Shown: positions 7,243-14,271 of the stretch, piece by piece | Layout: every line of letters starts with the position of its first letter | How positions within the stretch are numbered: the stretch's first letter is position 1 | Assembly: GCA_050250795.1 (NCBI GenBank) | Contig: JBFWNZ010000061.1 | Span: 1 to 14,271, forward strand | Length of the DNA stretch: 14,271 nucleotides | Origin: JBFWNZ01 sp050250795 | GTDB taxonomy: Bacteria; Pseudomonadota; Alphaproteobacteria; UBA8366 | Direction of reading: 5' to 3' | Program-made: the position numbers and the translations under genes | Notes under the pieces: generated by a model | The model's database searches: none | What the model was told of the DNA's origin: nothing | Seen by the model: only the letters and a program-made list of their open reading frames with translations

Positions 7243-8121
7243 CTAATCCCGCAGCGTCTCGTCCGCCGGTTCCTGCTCCGTCAACACGCCTTCGCGACCG
7301 AAATCCATGAGACGGACATGCTCGACCCGCTGCCAGTCGGCAAAGGGCGCGACCCGCACGCCGGACTCGCCGATCGATGCCACGACCCCGACCGGCAATC
7401 CCGGCGGGAAGACCCCGCCATGGCCGGAGGTCACGATCCGGTCGCCCTGCCGGGCGTTGCTGTTCGCGCCCAGATAGATCAGCCGCGGCCGGTGCGAGTT
7501 GTCCCCCGCCAGGATCGCGCGCTCGCGGGTGGACTCGATCACCACGGGAATACGGCTGTTCAGGTCGGTCACAAGCAGAACCCGCGCCGACCGTTCGCCG
7601 ACCTCGGCGACACGGCCCAGCAGCCCTGCACCCGTCAGTGCCGCCTGCCCTTTGCGCACGCCGCCCTGCCGGCCGACATTGACCAGCAGGCTGCGCACGA
7701 AGGCGCCGCCGGCATCGCCGATGACCCGCGCCGAGATCGTCGTTGCCGGTTCGTCGGGCGCATAATTCAGCAGGTTCCGCAACTGACCGTTCTCGGCCAT
7801 CAGCACCCGCGCCGCCGACTGCCATTGCCGCAACTGGGCATTCTCGGCGCGCAGGGTCTCAACCTCTTCGCGCAGCTGGGTCAGGCTCTGCACTTCCTCG
7901 ACCAGATCGGCGACCGTGGCGGCCGGACGCGACAATGCGTCGAGGATCGGCGCGAAACTGTCGGCCACCACCATGCGCGTGCGTTCGAAGATGTGGGGGT
8001 CGGCCTTGCCGACCAGCATCACGCCGATGGCCATGCCCACCAGCATCAGATAGACGAACCGTGTCGTCAGGAGGCGCAGTGGCGCCGCAAGGCGCGATGC
8101 CGTGCCCGCTCTCTGCTTCAC
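7243..8121 (-). CDS. mreC: MreC, periplasmic elongasome scaffold
   Basis: A 292-residue bitopic protein. It has a basic N terminus, one transmembrane helix (about 22-38), a coiled coil (about 72-118, rich in Leu and Glu, e.g. LREEVETLRAENAQLR), and then the beta-rich MreC domain (VIGDAGGAFVRSLLVNVGRQ, GLLGRVAEVG, VLLVTDLNSRIPVVIE, GDRIVTSGHGGVFPPGLPVG). MreC binds PBP2 and activates the RodA-PBP2 pair. The start is a GTG at 8121 behind an AAGGGGG ribosome site eight bases upstream. The gap to mreB is 86 bases. Length and layout are standard. Confidence 0.96.
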   Translation of the reverse strand: MKQRAGTASRLAAPLRLLTTRFVYLMLVGMAIGVMLVGKADPHIFERTRMVVADSFAPILDALSRPAATVADLVEEVQSLTQLREEVETLRAENAQLRQWQSAARVLMAENGQLRNLLNYAPDEPATTISARVIGDAGGAFVRSLLVNVGRQGGVRKGQAALTGAGLLGRVAEVGERSARVLLVTDLNSRIPVVIESTRERAILAGDNSHRPRLIYLGANSNARQGDRIVTSGHGGVFPPGLPVGVVASIGESGVRVAPFADWQRVEHVRLMDFGREGVLTEQEPADETLRD

Positions 8122-8207
8122 CGCGTACGCCCCCTTCCCCCTTGCCGCCGCCTTACTTCAGAAAACGCGGCACAACGGTCTGTCCGTGTCCGTCCCTTCG
8201 CAATGCC

Positions 8208-9248
8208 TCAATACATGCTGATCAGCACGTTCTTGAGGGTCTTCATCTCCTCAAGGCACCGCCCGGTTCCCAACGCGACGCAGGACAGCGGATCGTCCGC
8301 GATCGACACCGGCAGGCCGGTCGAATGCCGCAGCACGAAATCCAGATTGCCCAGCAGCGCGCCGCCGCCGGTCAGCACGATACCCTTGTCGACGATATCC
8401 GCCGCCAATTCGGGCGCCGAATGCTCCAGCGCCACCTTGACCGCCTCGACGATGGCGCCGACCGGCTCGGCCAGGCTCTCGGCGATCTGCCGCTCGCTGA
8501 TGACCAGTTCCTTCGGCACGCCGTTCATCAGGTCGCGGCCCTTGATCTCCATCACCCGGCCATCGCCGTCTTCCGGCGGACAGGCCGAACCGATGGCCTT
8601 CTTGATCCGCTCCGCGCTGCTCTCGCCGACCAGGACGTTATGGTTGCGGCGGATATAGGCGATGATCGCCTCATCCATCTTGTCGCCGCCGACGCGTACC
8701 GACCGCGAATAGACGATGCCGCCCAGCGACAGCACCGCGACCTCGGTCGTGCCGCCGCCGATATCGACAACCATCGAGCCCGTCGGCTCGGTCACCGGCA
8801 GCCCGGCGCCGATGGCCGCCGCCATCGGCTCTTCGATCAGGAACACGCGCCGCGCGCCCGCCGCCTCCGCCGATTCCTGGATGGCGCGCCGCTCCACCGC
8901 CGTGGACCCGGACGGGACGCAGACGATGACCTGGGGGCTCGCGAAGCTGCGGCGGTTATGCACCTTGCGGATGAAATGCTTGATCATCTCTTCCGCGACT
9001 TCGAAATCCGCGATCACACCGTCGCGCAAGGGACGGATCGCCATGATGTTGCCGGGCGTGCGTCCCAGCATCATCTTGGCCTCGTCGCCGACCGCCAGAA
9101 CCTGCTTCTTGCCCTTCACATCGGCGATGGCGACCACCGAAGGCTCGTTCAGGACGATGCCGCGTCCCTTCACGTAGACCAGCGTGTTGGCCGTGCCGAG
9201 GTCGATCGCCATGTCGGCGGACAGCATGCCGAGAAGTCGTGAGAACAT
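8208..9248 (-). CDS. mreB: MreB, bacterial actin, cell-shape determinant
   Basis: A 346-residue actin homologue forming membrane-bound filaments that steer side-wall synthesis. Seen: an N-terminal amphipathic stretch MFSRLLGMLS of the membrane-binding kind, the phosphate-1 motif DLGTANT (16-22), phosphate-2 DIGGGTTE (162-169), the adenosine motif VLTGGGALL (291-299), and the connecting segments VPSGSTAVERRAI and IEEPMAAAIGAG typical of MreB. The length is that of the family. The ATG at 9248 gives the standard N terminus, but no clear ribosome site is visible. It is the first gene of the mre operon, behind a gap of about 320 bases. Confidence 0.98.
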   Translation of the reverse strand: MFSRLLGMLSADMAIDLGTANTLVYVKGRGIVLNEPSVVAIADVKGKKQVLAVGDEAKMMLGRTPGNIMAIRPLRDGVIADFEVAEEMIKHFIRKVHNRRSFASPQVIVCVPSGSTAVERRAIQESAEAAGARRVFLIEEPMAAAIGAGLPVTEPTGSMVVDIGGGTTEVAVLSLGGIVYSRSVRVGGDKMDEAIIAYIRRNHNVLVGESSAERIKKAIGSACPPEDGDGRVMEIKGRDLMNGVPKELVISERQIAESLAEPVGAIVEAVKVALEHSAPELAADIVDKGIVLTGGGALLGNLDFVLRHSTGLPVSIADDPLSCVALGTGRCLEEMKTLKNVLISMY

Positions 9249-9572
9249 GAGGTTCGCTTAACCCTGCGTTTCCAGCGTCCGACCGATCCTGCCGCCCATA
9301 TCCTGGCCGGCCAGCCTGATTCGGCCAACAATATCAGGCTGCTCCGCGATAAGCACGCAATTGCTCCGCGGCCGCACCTCGTTCCGTCGTGTCATCCGGA
9401 TCGTGCGCGCTCCGTCACCTCCGGCCCGGCCCTTCCGCAACTCGCCTTCCGCGTCGGAAACATCCTGACAGGCCAATGCGTAATGGGTCGGACTATAGAG
9501 CAGAGGATGAAGTCGCGGAAAGTGCCTAGCAAGCGGGCAGCCAACTTTCTTTGCACCGCATCCGGAACCAAG
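9249..9572 (-). other. Intergenic region upstream of mreB
   Basis: 324 bases between mreB and the ilvC terminator must hold the start of the mre operon unless transcription reads through from ilvC. The best -10 candidate on the minus strand is TATAGT (9492-9497, 5 of 6), but no good -35 lies at 16-18 bases. It would imply a leader of about 240 nt. A 111-codon minus-strand frame crosses the region, but it begins inside the ilvC terminator, lacks a ribosome site and resembles no protein. Confidence 0.4.
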
Positions 9573-9603
9573 AAGGCCGGTGCGTTTCCGCACCGGCCTT
9601 TTT
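9573..9603 (-). terminator. Intrinsic terminator after ilvC
   Basis: A perfect 12-bp stem (9573-9584 with 9589-9600) with a four-base loop, six bases past the ilvC stop. On the minus strand the tail is CTTCTTGG; on the plus strand it is a run of five T (9599-9603), so the hairpin is better formed as a terminator for plus-strand transcripts and may act both ways. Confidence 0.75.
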
Positions 9604-9608
9604 GAGCC

Positions 9609-10628
9609 TTAGTTCTTCGTCTTGTCGACCAGCGCGTTCTTCTGAATCCAGGGCATCATGGCGCGCAGCCGCTGCCCCACCTGCTCCACCGAATGCTCGG
9701 CGCCGCGGCGGCGCATCGCCTTGAAGCTGGGCTGACCGACCTGGCATTCGGTCATCCATTCCTGGACGAACTTGCCGGACTGGATCTCGCCCAGGATCTC
9801 CTTCATCCGCTCCTTCACGCTGGGGTCGATCACCCGCGGGCCGCGCGAATAGTCGCCGTACTCGGCCGTGTTCGACACCGAATAGCGCATGTTGGCGATG
9901 CCGCCTTCATAGATCAGGTCGACGATCAGCTTCACCTCGTGCAGGCATTCGAAATACGCCATCTCCGGCGCATAGCCCGCTTCGACCAGCGTCTCGTAAC
10001 CGGCCATGATCAGCGCCGACAGGCCGCCGCACAGCACGGTCTGCTCGCCGAACAGGTCGGTCTCGCATTCCTCGCGGAAGGTCGTCTCGATCAGGCCCGC
10101 ACGGCCGCCGCCGATCGCTGCGCCGTAGGACAGCGCGACATCGTGGCAATTGCCGGTCTTGTCCTGATGCACCGCCAGCAGCGCCGGCACGCCCGCGCCG
10201 CGCTGGTACTCGGAACGCACGGTGTGGCCCGGGCCCTTCGGCGCGATCATGAAGACGTCGATGTCGTCGCGCGGCTCGATCAGGTTGAAATGCACGTTCA
10301 GGCCATGGGCGAAAGCCAGAGCCGCACCCGGCTGCATGTTCGGCGCCAGATCGTTCTGGTACAGCGCGCGCTGCCCCTCGTCCGGCGTCAGCACCATCAC
10401 GACATCCGCCCACTTCGCCGCCTCGGCCGGGGTCAGCACCTCGAAGCCGGCGCCCTGGGCCTTCTTCGCGCTGCCCGATCCGGGCTTCAGGGCGATCTTT
10501 ACCTGGGCGACGCCGCTGTCGCGCAGGTTCATGGCATGGGCGTGGCCCTGGCTGCCATAGCCGACGATGGCCACTTTCTTGCCCTTGATCAGGTTCACAT
10601 CGGCGTCGCGATCGTAATACACGCGCAT
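9609..10628 (-). CDS. ilvC: Ketol-acid reductoisomerase (class I)
   Basis: A 339-residue enzyme of valine, leucine and isoleucine synthesis; it isomerises and reduces acetolactate or acetohydroxybutyrate with NAD(P)H and Mg2+. Seen: Rossmann motif GYGSQGHA (23-30), a cofactor loop ALKPGSGSAKKA with Ser51 and Ser53 of the NADPH-preferring type, and the metal and substrate residues Asp191 and Glu195 (DLFGE), Glu227 and Glu231 (FECLHE) and Ser252 (VSNTAEYG). Length is exactly that of class I enzymes. A GGGAG ribosome site precedes the ATG at 10628; the longer upstream open frame is not protein-like. It lies downstream of ilvBN on the same strand but is separated by an oppositely oriented gene. 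Confidence 0.98.
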   Translation of the reverse strand: MRVYYDRDADVNLIKGKKVAIVGYGSQGHAHAMNLRDSGVAQVKIALKPGSGSAKKAQGAGFEVLTPAEAAKWADVVMVLTPDEGQRALYQNDLAPNMQPGAALAFAHGLNVHFNLIEPRDDIDVFMIAPKGPGHTVRSEYQRGAGVPALLAVHQDKTGNCHDVALSYGAAIGGGRAGLIETTFREECETDLFGEQTVLCGGLSALIMAGYETLVEAGYAPEMAYFECLHEVKLIVDLIYEGGIANMRYSVSNTAEYGDYSRGPRVIDPSVKERMKEILGEIQSGKFVQEWMTECQVGQPSFKAMRRRGAEHSVEQVGQRLRAMMPWIQKNALVDKTKN

Positions 10629-10770
10629 GCGGGTTCTCCCTTGCTGGCTCGATGGGGCCGGCCGGCGTCCTCGCCGGTTCCGGGCGCATCCGCTGCGACG
10701 CCATCGCCACAACGGCCCGGCGGCCCGTCCGTATGGGTTCCTTCGGTTCGCTCGGGCGAACGCAGCAGGT

Positions 10771-10799
10771 TCTATAGGCGGAATCGCGGGGTGAAACAA
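10771..10799 (-). promoter_or_regulatory. Candidate promoter for ilvC
   Basis: On the minus strand there is TTGTTT (10794-10799, 3 of 6), a 17-base spacer and TATAGA (10771-10776, 4 of 6). The predicted start near 10764 leaves a leader of about 136 nt. A small hairpin (10746-10751 with 10756-10761, 4-base loop) lies at the start of that leader. The leader holds no run of Ile, Leu or Val codons, so classical peptide attenuation is not supported. Confidence 0.35.
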
Positions 10800-10907
10800 T
10801 GGCCGATGCACCGCAGCCGGAAACCTTCCCTACAAACTGTGGACGCCGCACGCGCGCTGCCGCACAGTCCGGCCCGCGACCGACCCCGAACGCAGGAGAC
10901 CGCCGCC

Positions 10908-11936
10908 TTGCCGGTCGACTTCTACGGCCAGCCGCCCGCCGATGCGATGCCGCCCCAGATGGCGCTGCTCGCGGCGTTCTGCCACGCCCGCGGCCACGGC
11001 TTCCGTATCGAGGACGAGTTCTCCAAGGCGCTGGCGCGGGTGGAGCGCGGCGGCCGGTCCTTCCTGGCCGGCGCGCATCTCGTGCCCTTCTATCCGCTCA
11101 ACCCGGCACACCTCGCCGCCATCGCCCGGGACAAGGCCCATACGGCCGACATCCTGGCGCGCGGCGGCCTGGGCGTGCCGCGCGGGCAGGCCTTCTTCGT
11201 CGACCGGCGCACGCGTTACCTGCGCCCCGCCGGACGCGAGATCGCCGATGCCCTCGCCTATGCGCGGCGCGAGAGGTTTCCGCTGTTCGTGAAGCCCAAT
11301 TCGGGCTCGCAGGGCGCGCTGGCCGAGACCGTCCACGACGAGGCAGAACTACTGGACCAGTTGCTGGCAATCCGCGAGCGCGACCATATGGCGCTGGTGC
11401 AGGAGGTCATCGACGAGCCCGAATACCGCGTCTTCGTTGTCGGCGGCGCGGTCGCCTTCACCTATCGCCGCTCGCCGCCCGCCCTGGTCGGCAACGGACG
11501 CGAAAGCGTGCGCGGCCTGCTGGCGCGGCACAACGACGCGACCGCCGAGCGGGTGGAAAGCCGCGTCGCGGCGGACTCGCCCTATCTGCGCCGGGCGCTG
11601 GCACGGGCCGGCTGGACCCTGGACACGGTTCCGGAACCCGGCATCCGCCTGCGCCTGTCGCAACGCAGCAACCTCGCCGGCGGCGGCGCGCTCGCGGATT
11701 ACAGCGAGGCCCCGCCGCCCGCCCTGTCCCAATGGGTCGCGAGGCTGCTCGGCCTGATGCCGCTGGCGGTGTGCGGCATCGACCTGTTCGCCCCGGACGG
11801 TCTCGACCGCCCCGACCGGTTCCGGGTCATCGAGGTCAACAGCAACCCCTCGCTGCTGGGGTTGCTGGCAAGCGGCCGCGAGGCCGCCTGCTTCGCGATC
11901 CTCGACCGGGTCTGCGCCCTGTATTTCGGGGACTAG
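10908..11936 (+). CDS. ATP-grasp ligase (RimK / glutathione-synthetase / cyanophycin-synthetase-like), substrate unknown
   Basis: A 342-residue predicted carboxylate-amine ligase. Seen: the pre-grasp segment DKAHTADILARGGLGVPRG (75-93), the nucleotide-binding motif VKPNSGSQG (128-136), VQEVIDEPEYRVFVVGG (164-180), YRRSPPALVGNGRESVRGLL (186-205, like the cyanophycin-synthetase grasp domain), and the Mg-binding end CGIDLF (289-294) and EVNSNPSL (309-316). It lacks the extra domains of true cyanophycin or glutathione synthetases, so the acceptor is open. The start chosen is TTG 10908: AGGAG (10894-10898) lies nine bases before it and the upstream residues look non-coding. ATG 10806 or GTG 10791 are in-frame alternatives. 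The gene is divergent from ilvC and convergent with ilvN, sharing a CTAG at the stop codons. Confidence 0.82.
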   Translation: MPVDFYGQPPADAMPPQMALLAAFCHARGHGFRIEDEFSKALARVERGGRSFLAGAHLVPFYPLNPAHLAAIARDKAHTADILARGGLGVPRGQAFFVDRRTRYLRPAGREIADALAYARRERFPLFVKPNSGSQGALAETVHDEAELLDQLLAIRERDHMALVQEVIDEPEYRVFVVGGAVAFTYRRSPPALVGNGRESVRGLLARHNDATAERVESRVAADSPYLRRALARAGWTLDTVPEPGIRLRLSQRSNLAGGGALADYSEAPPPALSQWVARLLGLMPLAVCGIDLFAPDGLDRPDRFRVIEVNSNPSLLGLLASGREAACFAILDRVCALYFGD

Positions 11937-12517
11937 ACCTGGAGGGCCTTGGCGCCGCGCGAGATGGCGGTGACGCCGCTGCGCACCACCTCGGTCACAC
12001 CCAGCGAGCGCATCAGGTCGATGAAGGCGCTGACCTTGTCGGACGATCCGGTCAGCGAATAGGTGAAGGAATCGCGGGTGGTATCGACCACCTCGGCCTT
12101 GAAAACCTCCGCGATGCGCAGCGATTCCCGCCGCTCATGCGACTGCGACTTGGCCAGCACCTTCACCAGCGCAAGCTCGCGCTCGACCATCCGCCCCTCC
12201 AGCGTCAGGTCGTGGACCTCGCGCACCGGCACAAGGCGGCTCAACTGGTTCTTGATCTGCTCGATGATCATGGGCGTGCCCGAGGTCACGATGCTGATGC
12301 GCGACATCGCATCGCCCTCGCTGACCGCGGCCACCGTCAGGCTTTCGATATTATAGCCCCGGCCCGAGAACAGGCCGATCACACGGGCGAGGACGCCCGG
12401 CTCGTTGGCCACGATCACCGCCAGGGTGTGACGTTCCACGCGCTCTTCGCGATGGTCCAGGAAATAGGCCGAGGGGGGCTGTGAACTGCCCTTGGCCGAC
12501 TGCTTCTTGCCGCTCAT
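11933..12517 (-). CDS. ilvN: Acetolactate synthase small (regulatory) subunit
   Basis: A 194-residue regulatory subunit that binds the AHAS large subunit, stimulates it and confers valine feedback control. Seen: an N-terminal tail of about 30 polar residues, then an ACT domain (about 31-105) with NEPGVLARVIGLFSGRGYNIESLTV (38-62), the effector-site stretch, and the C-terminal half with REVHDLTLEGRMVERELALVKV. It is longer than the roughly 160-residue enterobacterial IlvH because of the extra N-terminal tail. The ATG at 12517 follows AAGGA about 10 bases upstream. It lies 95 bases after ilvB on the same strand, so the two are probably co-transcribed. Its stop codon overlaps that of the convergent ATP-grasp gene. 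ilvH is an equivalent name. Confidence 0.96.
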   Translation of the reverse strand: MSGKKQSAKGSSQPPSAYFLDHREERVERHTLAVIVANEPGVLARVIGLFSGRGYNIESLTVAAVSEGDAMSRISIVTSGTPMIIEQIKNQLSRLVPVREVHDLTLEGRMVERELALVKVLAKSQSHERRESLRIAEVFKAEVVDTTRDSFTYSLTGSSDKVSAFIDLMRSLGVTEVVRSGVTAISRGAKALQV

Positions 12518-12612
12518 CTCTCGTCATCCTTGCAGGCGCCGCGCGCAGCGCCGCTCCGTCGGGGAAGCGGGCTGCGCCACGGCGGAAAAACGCACCGCCG
12601 GACCGGCGTGCC

Positions 12613-14271
12613 TCAGACCAGCACCATTCCGTTCTCGGACACCGTCTGCTCGCCCTTCGCACGGCCCTCGGCCGCACCCAGCAGCATCTCGTTATGCGCC
12701 GAGCCGGAGGGGATCATCGGGAAGCAGCTTTCCAGCTTGTCGACGGCGACGTCGACGATGACCGGACGGTCGATGGCGATCATCTCTTCGATCACGCCGT
12801 CGATCTCCTCCGGCTTGGTCGCGCGCAGGCCGACCGCATGGAAGCTTTCGGCCAGCTTCACGAAATCCGGCAGCGCGGTCATGTAGCTTTCGGAATAGCG
12901 GCCACCATGCAGCAGTTCCTGCCACTGGCGCACCATGCCCATATACTCGTTGTTCAGGATGAACACCTTCACCGGCAGCTTGTGCTGCACGGCCGTGGAC
13001 AGTTCCTGGATGTTCATCAGGATCGAGGCCTCGCCGGCCACGTCGATCACCAGCTTCTCGGGATGGCCGACCTGTACGCCGATGGCGGCCGGCAGGCCGT
13101 AGCCCATGGTTCCGAGCCCGCCCGAGGTCATCCAGTGATAGGGCTTCTCGAACTTCATGAACTGGGCCGCCCACATCTGGTGCTGGCCCACCTCGGTCGT
13201 GATGAAGGTGTCGCGGTCGCGGGTGAGCGCGTTCAGCCGCTCCAGGGCGTATTGCGGTTTGATGACCTTGTCGTCGCGGCGATAGGCGAGGCTGTTGACG
13301 CCGCGCCAGGTGTCGATCTGCTTCCACCACTGGGCCAGCGCCTTGGGGCTCGGCTTCTTCCCATGCGCCTTCCACAGCCGCGCGATCTCGCCGATCACGT
13401 TGCCGACATCGCCGACGATGGGCACGTCGATCCGGACATTCTTGTTGATCGATGACGGATCGATGTCGATGTGGATCTTCTTCGCATGGGGCGCGAAGGC
13501 GTCCAGCCTGCCCGTCACCCGGTCGTCGAAGCGGGCGCCGACCGCGACCATCACGTCGCAGTCATGCATGGCCATGTTCGCCTCGTACAGGCCATGCATG
13601 CCCAGCATGCCCAGGAACTGCGGGTCGCTGGCCGGCAGCGCGCCCAGCCCCATCAGGGTCAGCGTGCAGGGAAAGCCCGTCTCGCGAACCAGCGCGGCGA
13701 AGGCTGCGCAGGCCTCGGGCCCGGAATTGATGATGCCGCCGCCGCCGTAGAAGATCGGCCGCTTGGCGTTCGCCATCAGTTCCACCGCCTGGGCGATGGC
13801 ACCGTCATCGCCCTTCACCTGGGGGTGATAGGTGCGATGGACCACCTCGTCCGGCCCGACATAGGGGGCGGGCGCGAACTGGATATCCTTGGGCAGGTCG
13901 ATCACCACCGGCCCCGGCCGGCCCGTCCGCGCGACATAGAATGCCTCATGCATCGTGCGCGCGAGCGCGGCGGAGTCCTTCACCAGATAGTTATGCTTGG
14001 TGCAGGGCCGCGTGATCCCGGTGGTGTCGCATTCCTGAAAGGCGTCGTTGCCGATCAGATGCGTCGGCACCTGCCCGGTCAGACAGACGACCGGCACCGA
14101 ATCCATCAACGCATCGGTCAGGCCGGTCACGGCATTGGTCGCACCGGGCCCCGAGGTAACGAGCACCACGCCGACCTTGCCGGTCGAGCGCGCGTAGCCT
14201 TCGGCCGCATGCACCGCACCCTGCTCGTGTCGCACCAGGATGTGGCGCAGCCGGTTCTGCTTGAAGATCTC
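12613..14271 (-). CDS. ilvB: Acetolactate synthase large (catalytic) subunit, 5' end outside the window
   Basis: 552 residues are visible; the N-terminal few dozen lie beyond the right edge and the frame is open to base 14271. The enzyme condenses pyruvate with pyruvate or 2-ketobutyrate, using thiamine diphosphate, Mg2+ and FAD. Seen: the TPP-activating glutamate in RHEQGAVHAAEG (codon at 14224-14226), TSGPGATNAVTGLTDALMDSVP, the central FAD domain (VGARFDDRVTGRLDAFAPHAKKIHIDIDP), and the C-terminal TPP domain with MNIQELSTA and FILNNEYMGMVRQWQ. The TPP/Mg motif reads GEAS (13024-13035) where the family consensus begins GD. A GTG at 14235 lies inside the conserved domain and is not the true start. 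It is followed by ilvN. Confidence 0.96.
   Translation of the reverse strand, partial: EIFKQNRLRHILVRHEQGAVHAAEGYARSTGKVGVVLVTSGPGATNAVTGLTDALMDSVPVVCLTGQVPTHLIGNDAFQECDTTGITRPCTKHNYLVKDSAALARTMHEAFYVARTGRPGPVVIDLPKDIQFAPAPYVGPDEVVHRTYHPQVKGDDGAIAQAVELMANAKRPIFYGGGGIINSGPEACAAFAALVRETGFPCTLTLMGLGALPASDPQFLGMLGMHGLYEANMAMHDCDVMVAVGARFDDRVTGRLDAFAPHAKKIHIDIDPSSINKNVRIDVPIVGDVGNVIGEIARLWKAHGKKPSPKALAQWWKQIDTWRGVNSLAYRRDDKVIKPQYALERLNALTRDRDTFITTEVGQHQMWAAQFMKFEKPYHWMTSGGLGTMGYGLPAAIGVQVGHPEKLVIDVAGEASILMNIQELSTAVQHKLPVKVFILNNEYMGMVRQWQELLHGGRYSESYMTALPDFVKLAESFHAVGLRATKPEEIDGVIEEMIAIDRPVIVDVAVDKLESCFPMIPSGSAHNEMLLGAAEGRAKGEQTVSENGMVLV

Noticed and set aside
7318..9242. Overlapping plus-strand frames of 446 and 499 codons opposite mreC and mreB
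   Set aside because: Antisense shadows of conserved genes; composition unlike real proteins.
9258..9593. 111-codon minus-strand frame upstream of mreB
   Set aside because: It starts inside the ilvC terminator hairpin, has no ribosome site and shows no recognisable protein features.
10629..10764. Leader-peptide attenuator before ilvC
   Set aside because: The only short frame (start near ATGGCGTCG on the minus strand) has no run of Ile, Val or Leu codons, and no terminator/antiterminator pair was seen.
10799..12484. 561-codon plus-strand frame starting at ATG 10799
   Set aside because: It is out of frame with the ATP-grasp motifs, Arg/Pro-rich, and runs on antisense through ilvN.

Overview
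The window is high-G+C chromosomal DNA (roughly two thirds G+C in a hand-counted stretch of rodA) from an alphaproteobacterium. The mreB-mreC-mreD-mrdA-rodA order, the protein sequences and the ilvB-ilvN/ilvC set best fit a Rhodospirillales-like lineage. The lineage call is inference from sequence style, not from a search.

Left accessory part (1-3547). A carbamoyltransferase of the NodU/TobZ type runs off the left edge on the minus strand. It is divergent from a small DUF1508/YegP-type protein on the plus strand. Then comes a segment of about 2 kb between a 3' fragment of a tRNA-Lys gene (1410-1460) and an intact tRNA-Lys(CUU) gene (3472-3547, minus). The two copies form an 86-column direct repeat that stops exactly at the edge of the anticodon loop, as expected for tyrosine-recombinase integration in a tRNA gene. 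The segment holds an AT-rich gene for a membrane-anchored SGNH/GDSL hydrolase and possible decayed coding sequence. It has no recombinase, so it looks like a small non-autonomous or decayed integrative element.

Central core part (3650-9248). The elongasome operon mreB-mreC-mreD-mrdA(PBP2)-rodA is read on the minus strand. mreD/mrdA and mrdA/rodA overlap by 4 and 1 nt, which suggests translational coupling. The products form the rod-shape peptidoglycan machine: the MreB filament, the MreC/MreD membrane scaffold, the PBP2 transpeptidase and the RodA glycosyltransferase.

Right core part (9573-14271). ilvC and ilvN-ilvB (minus) encode three proteins of branched-chain amino acid synthesis; ilvB runs off the right edge. 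Between ilvN and ilvC, on the opposite strand, lies an ATP-grasp ligase gene of unknown substrate. Its stop codon shares a CTAG tetranucleotide with the ilvN stop.

The most unusual items are the anticodon-loop-bounded tRNA repeat enclosing an SGNH hydrolase cargo without a recombinase, the orphan ATP-grasp gene splitting the ilv locus, and an Asp-to-Glu change in the thiamine-diphosphate/Mg motif of the AHAS large subunit.
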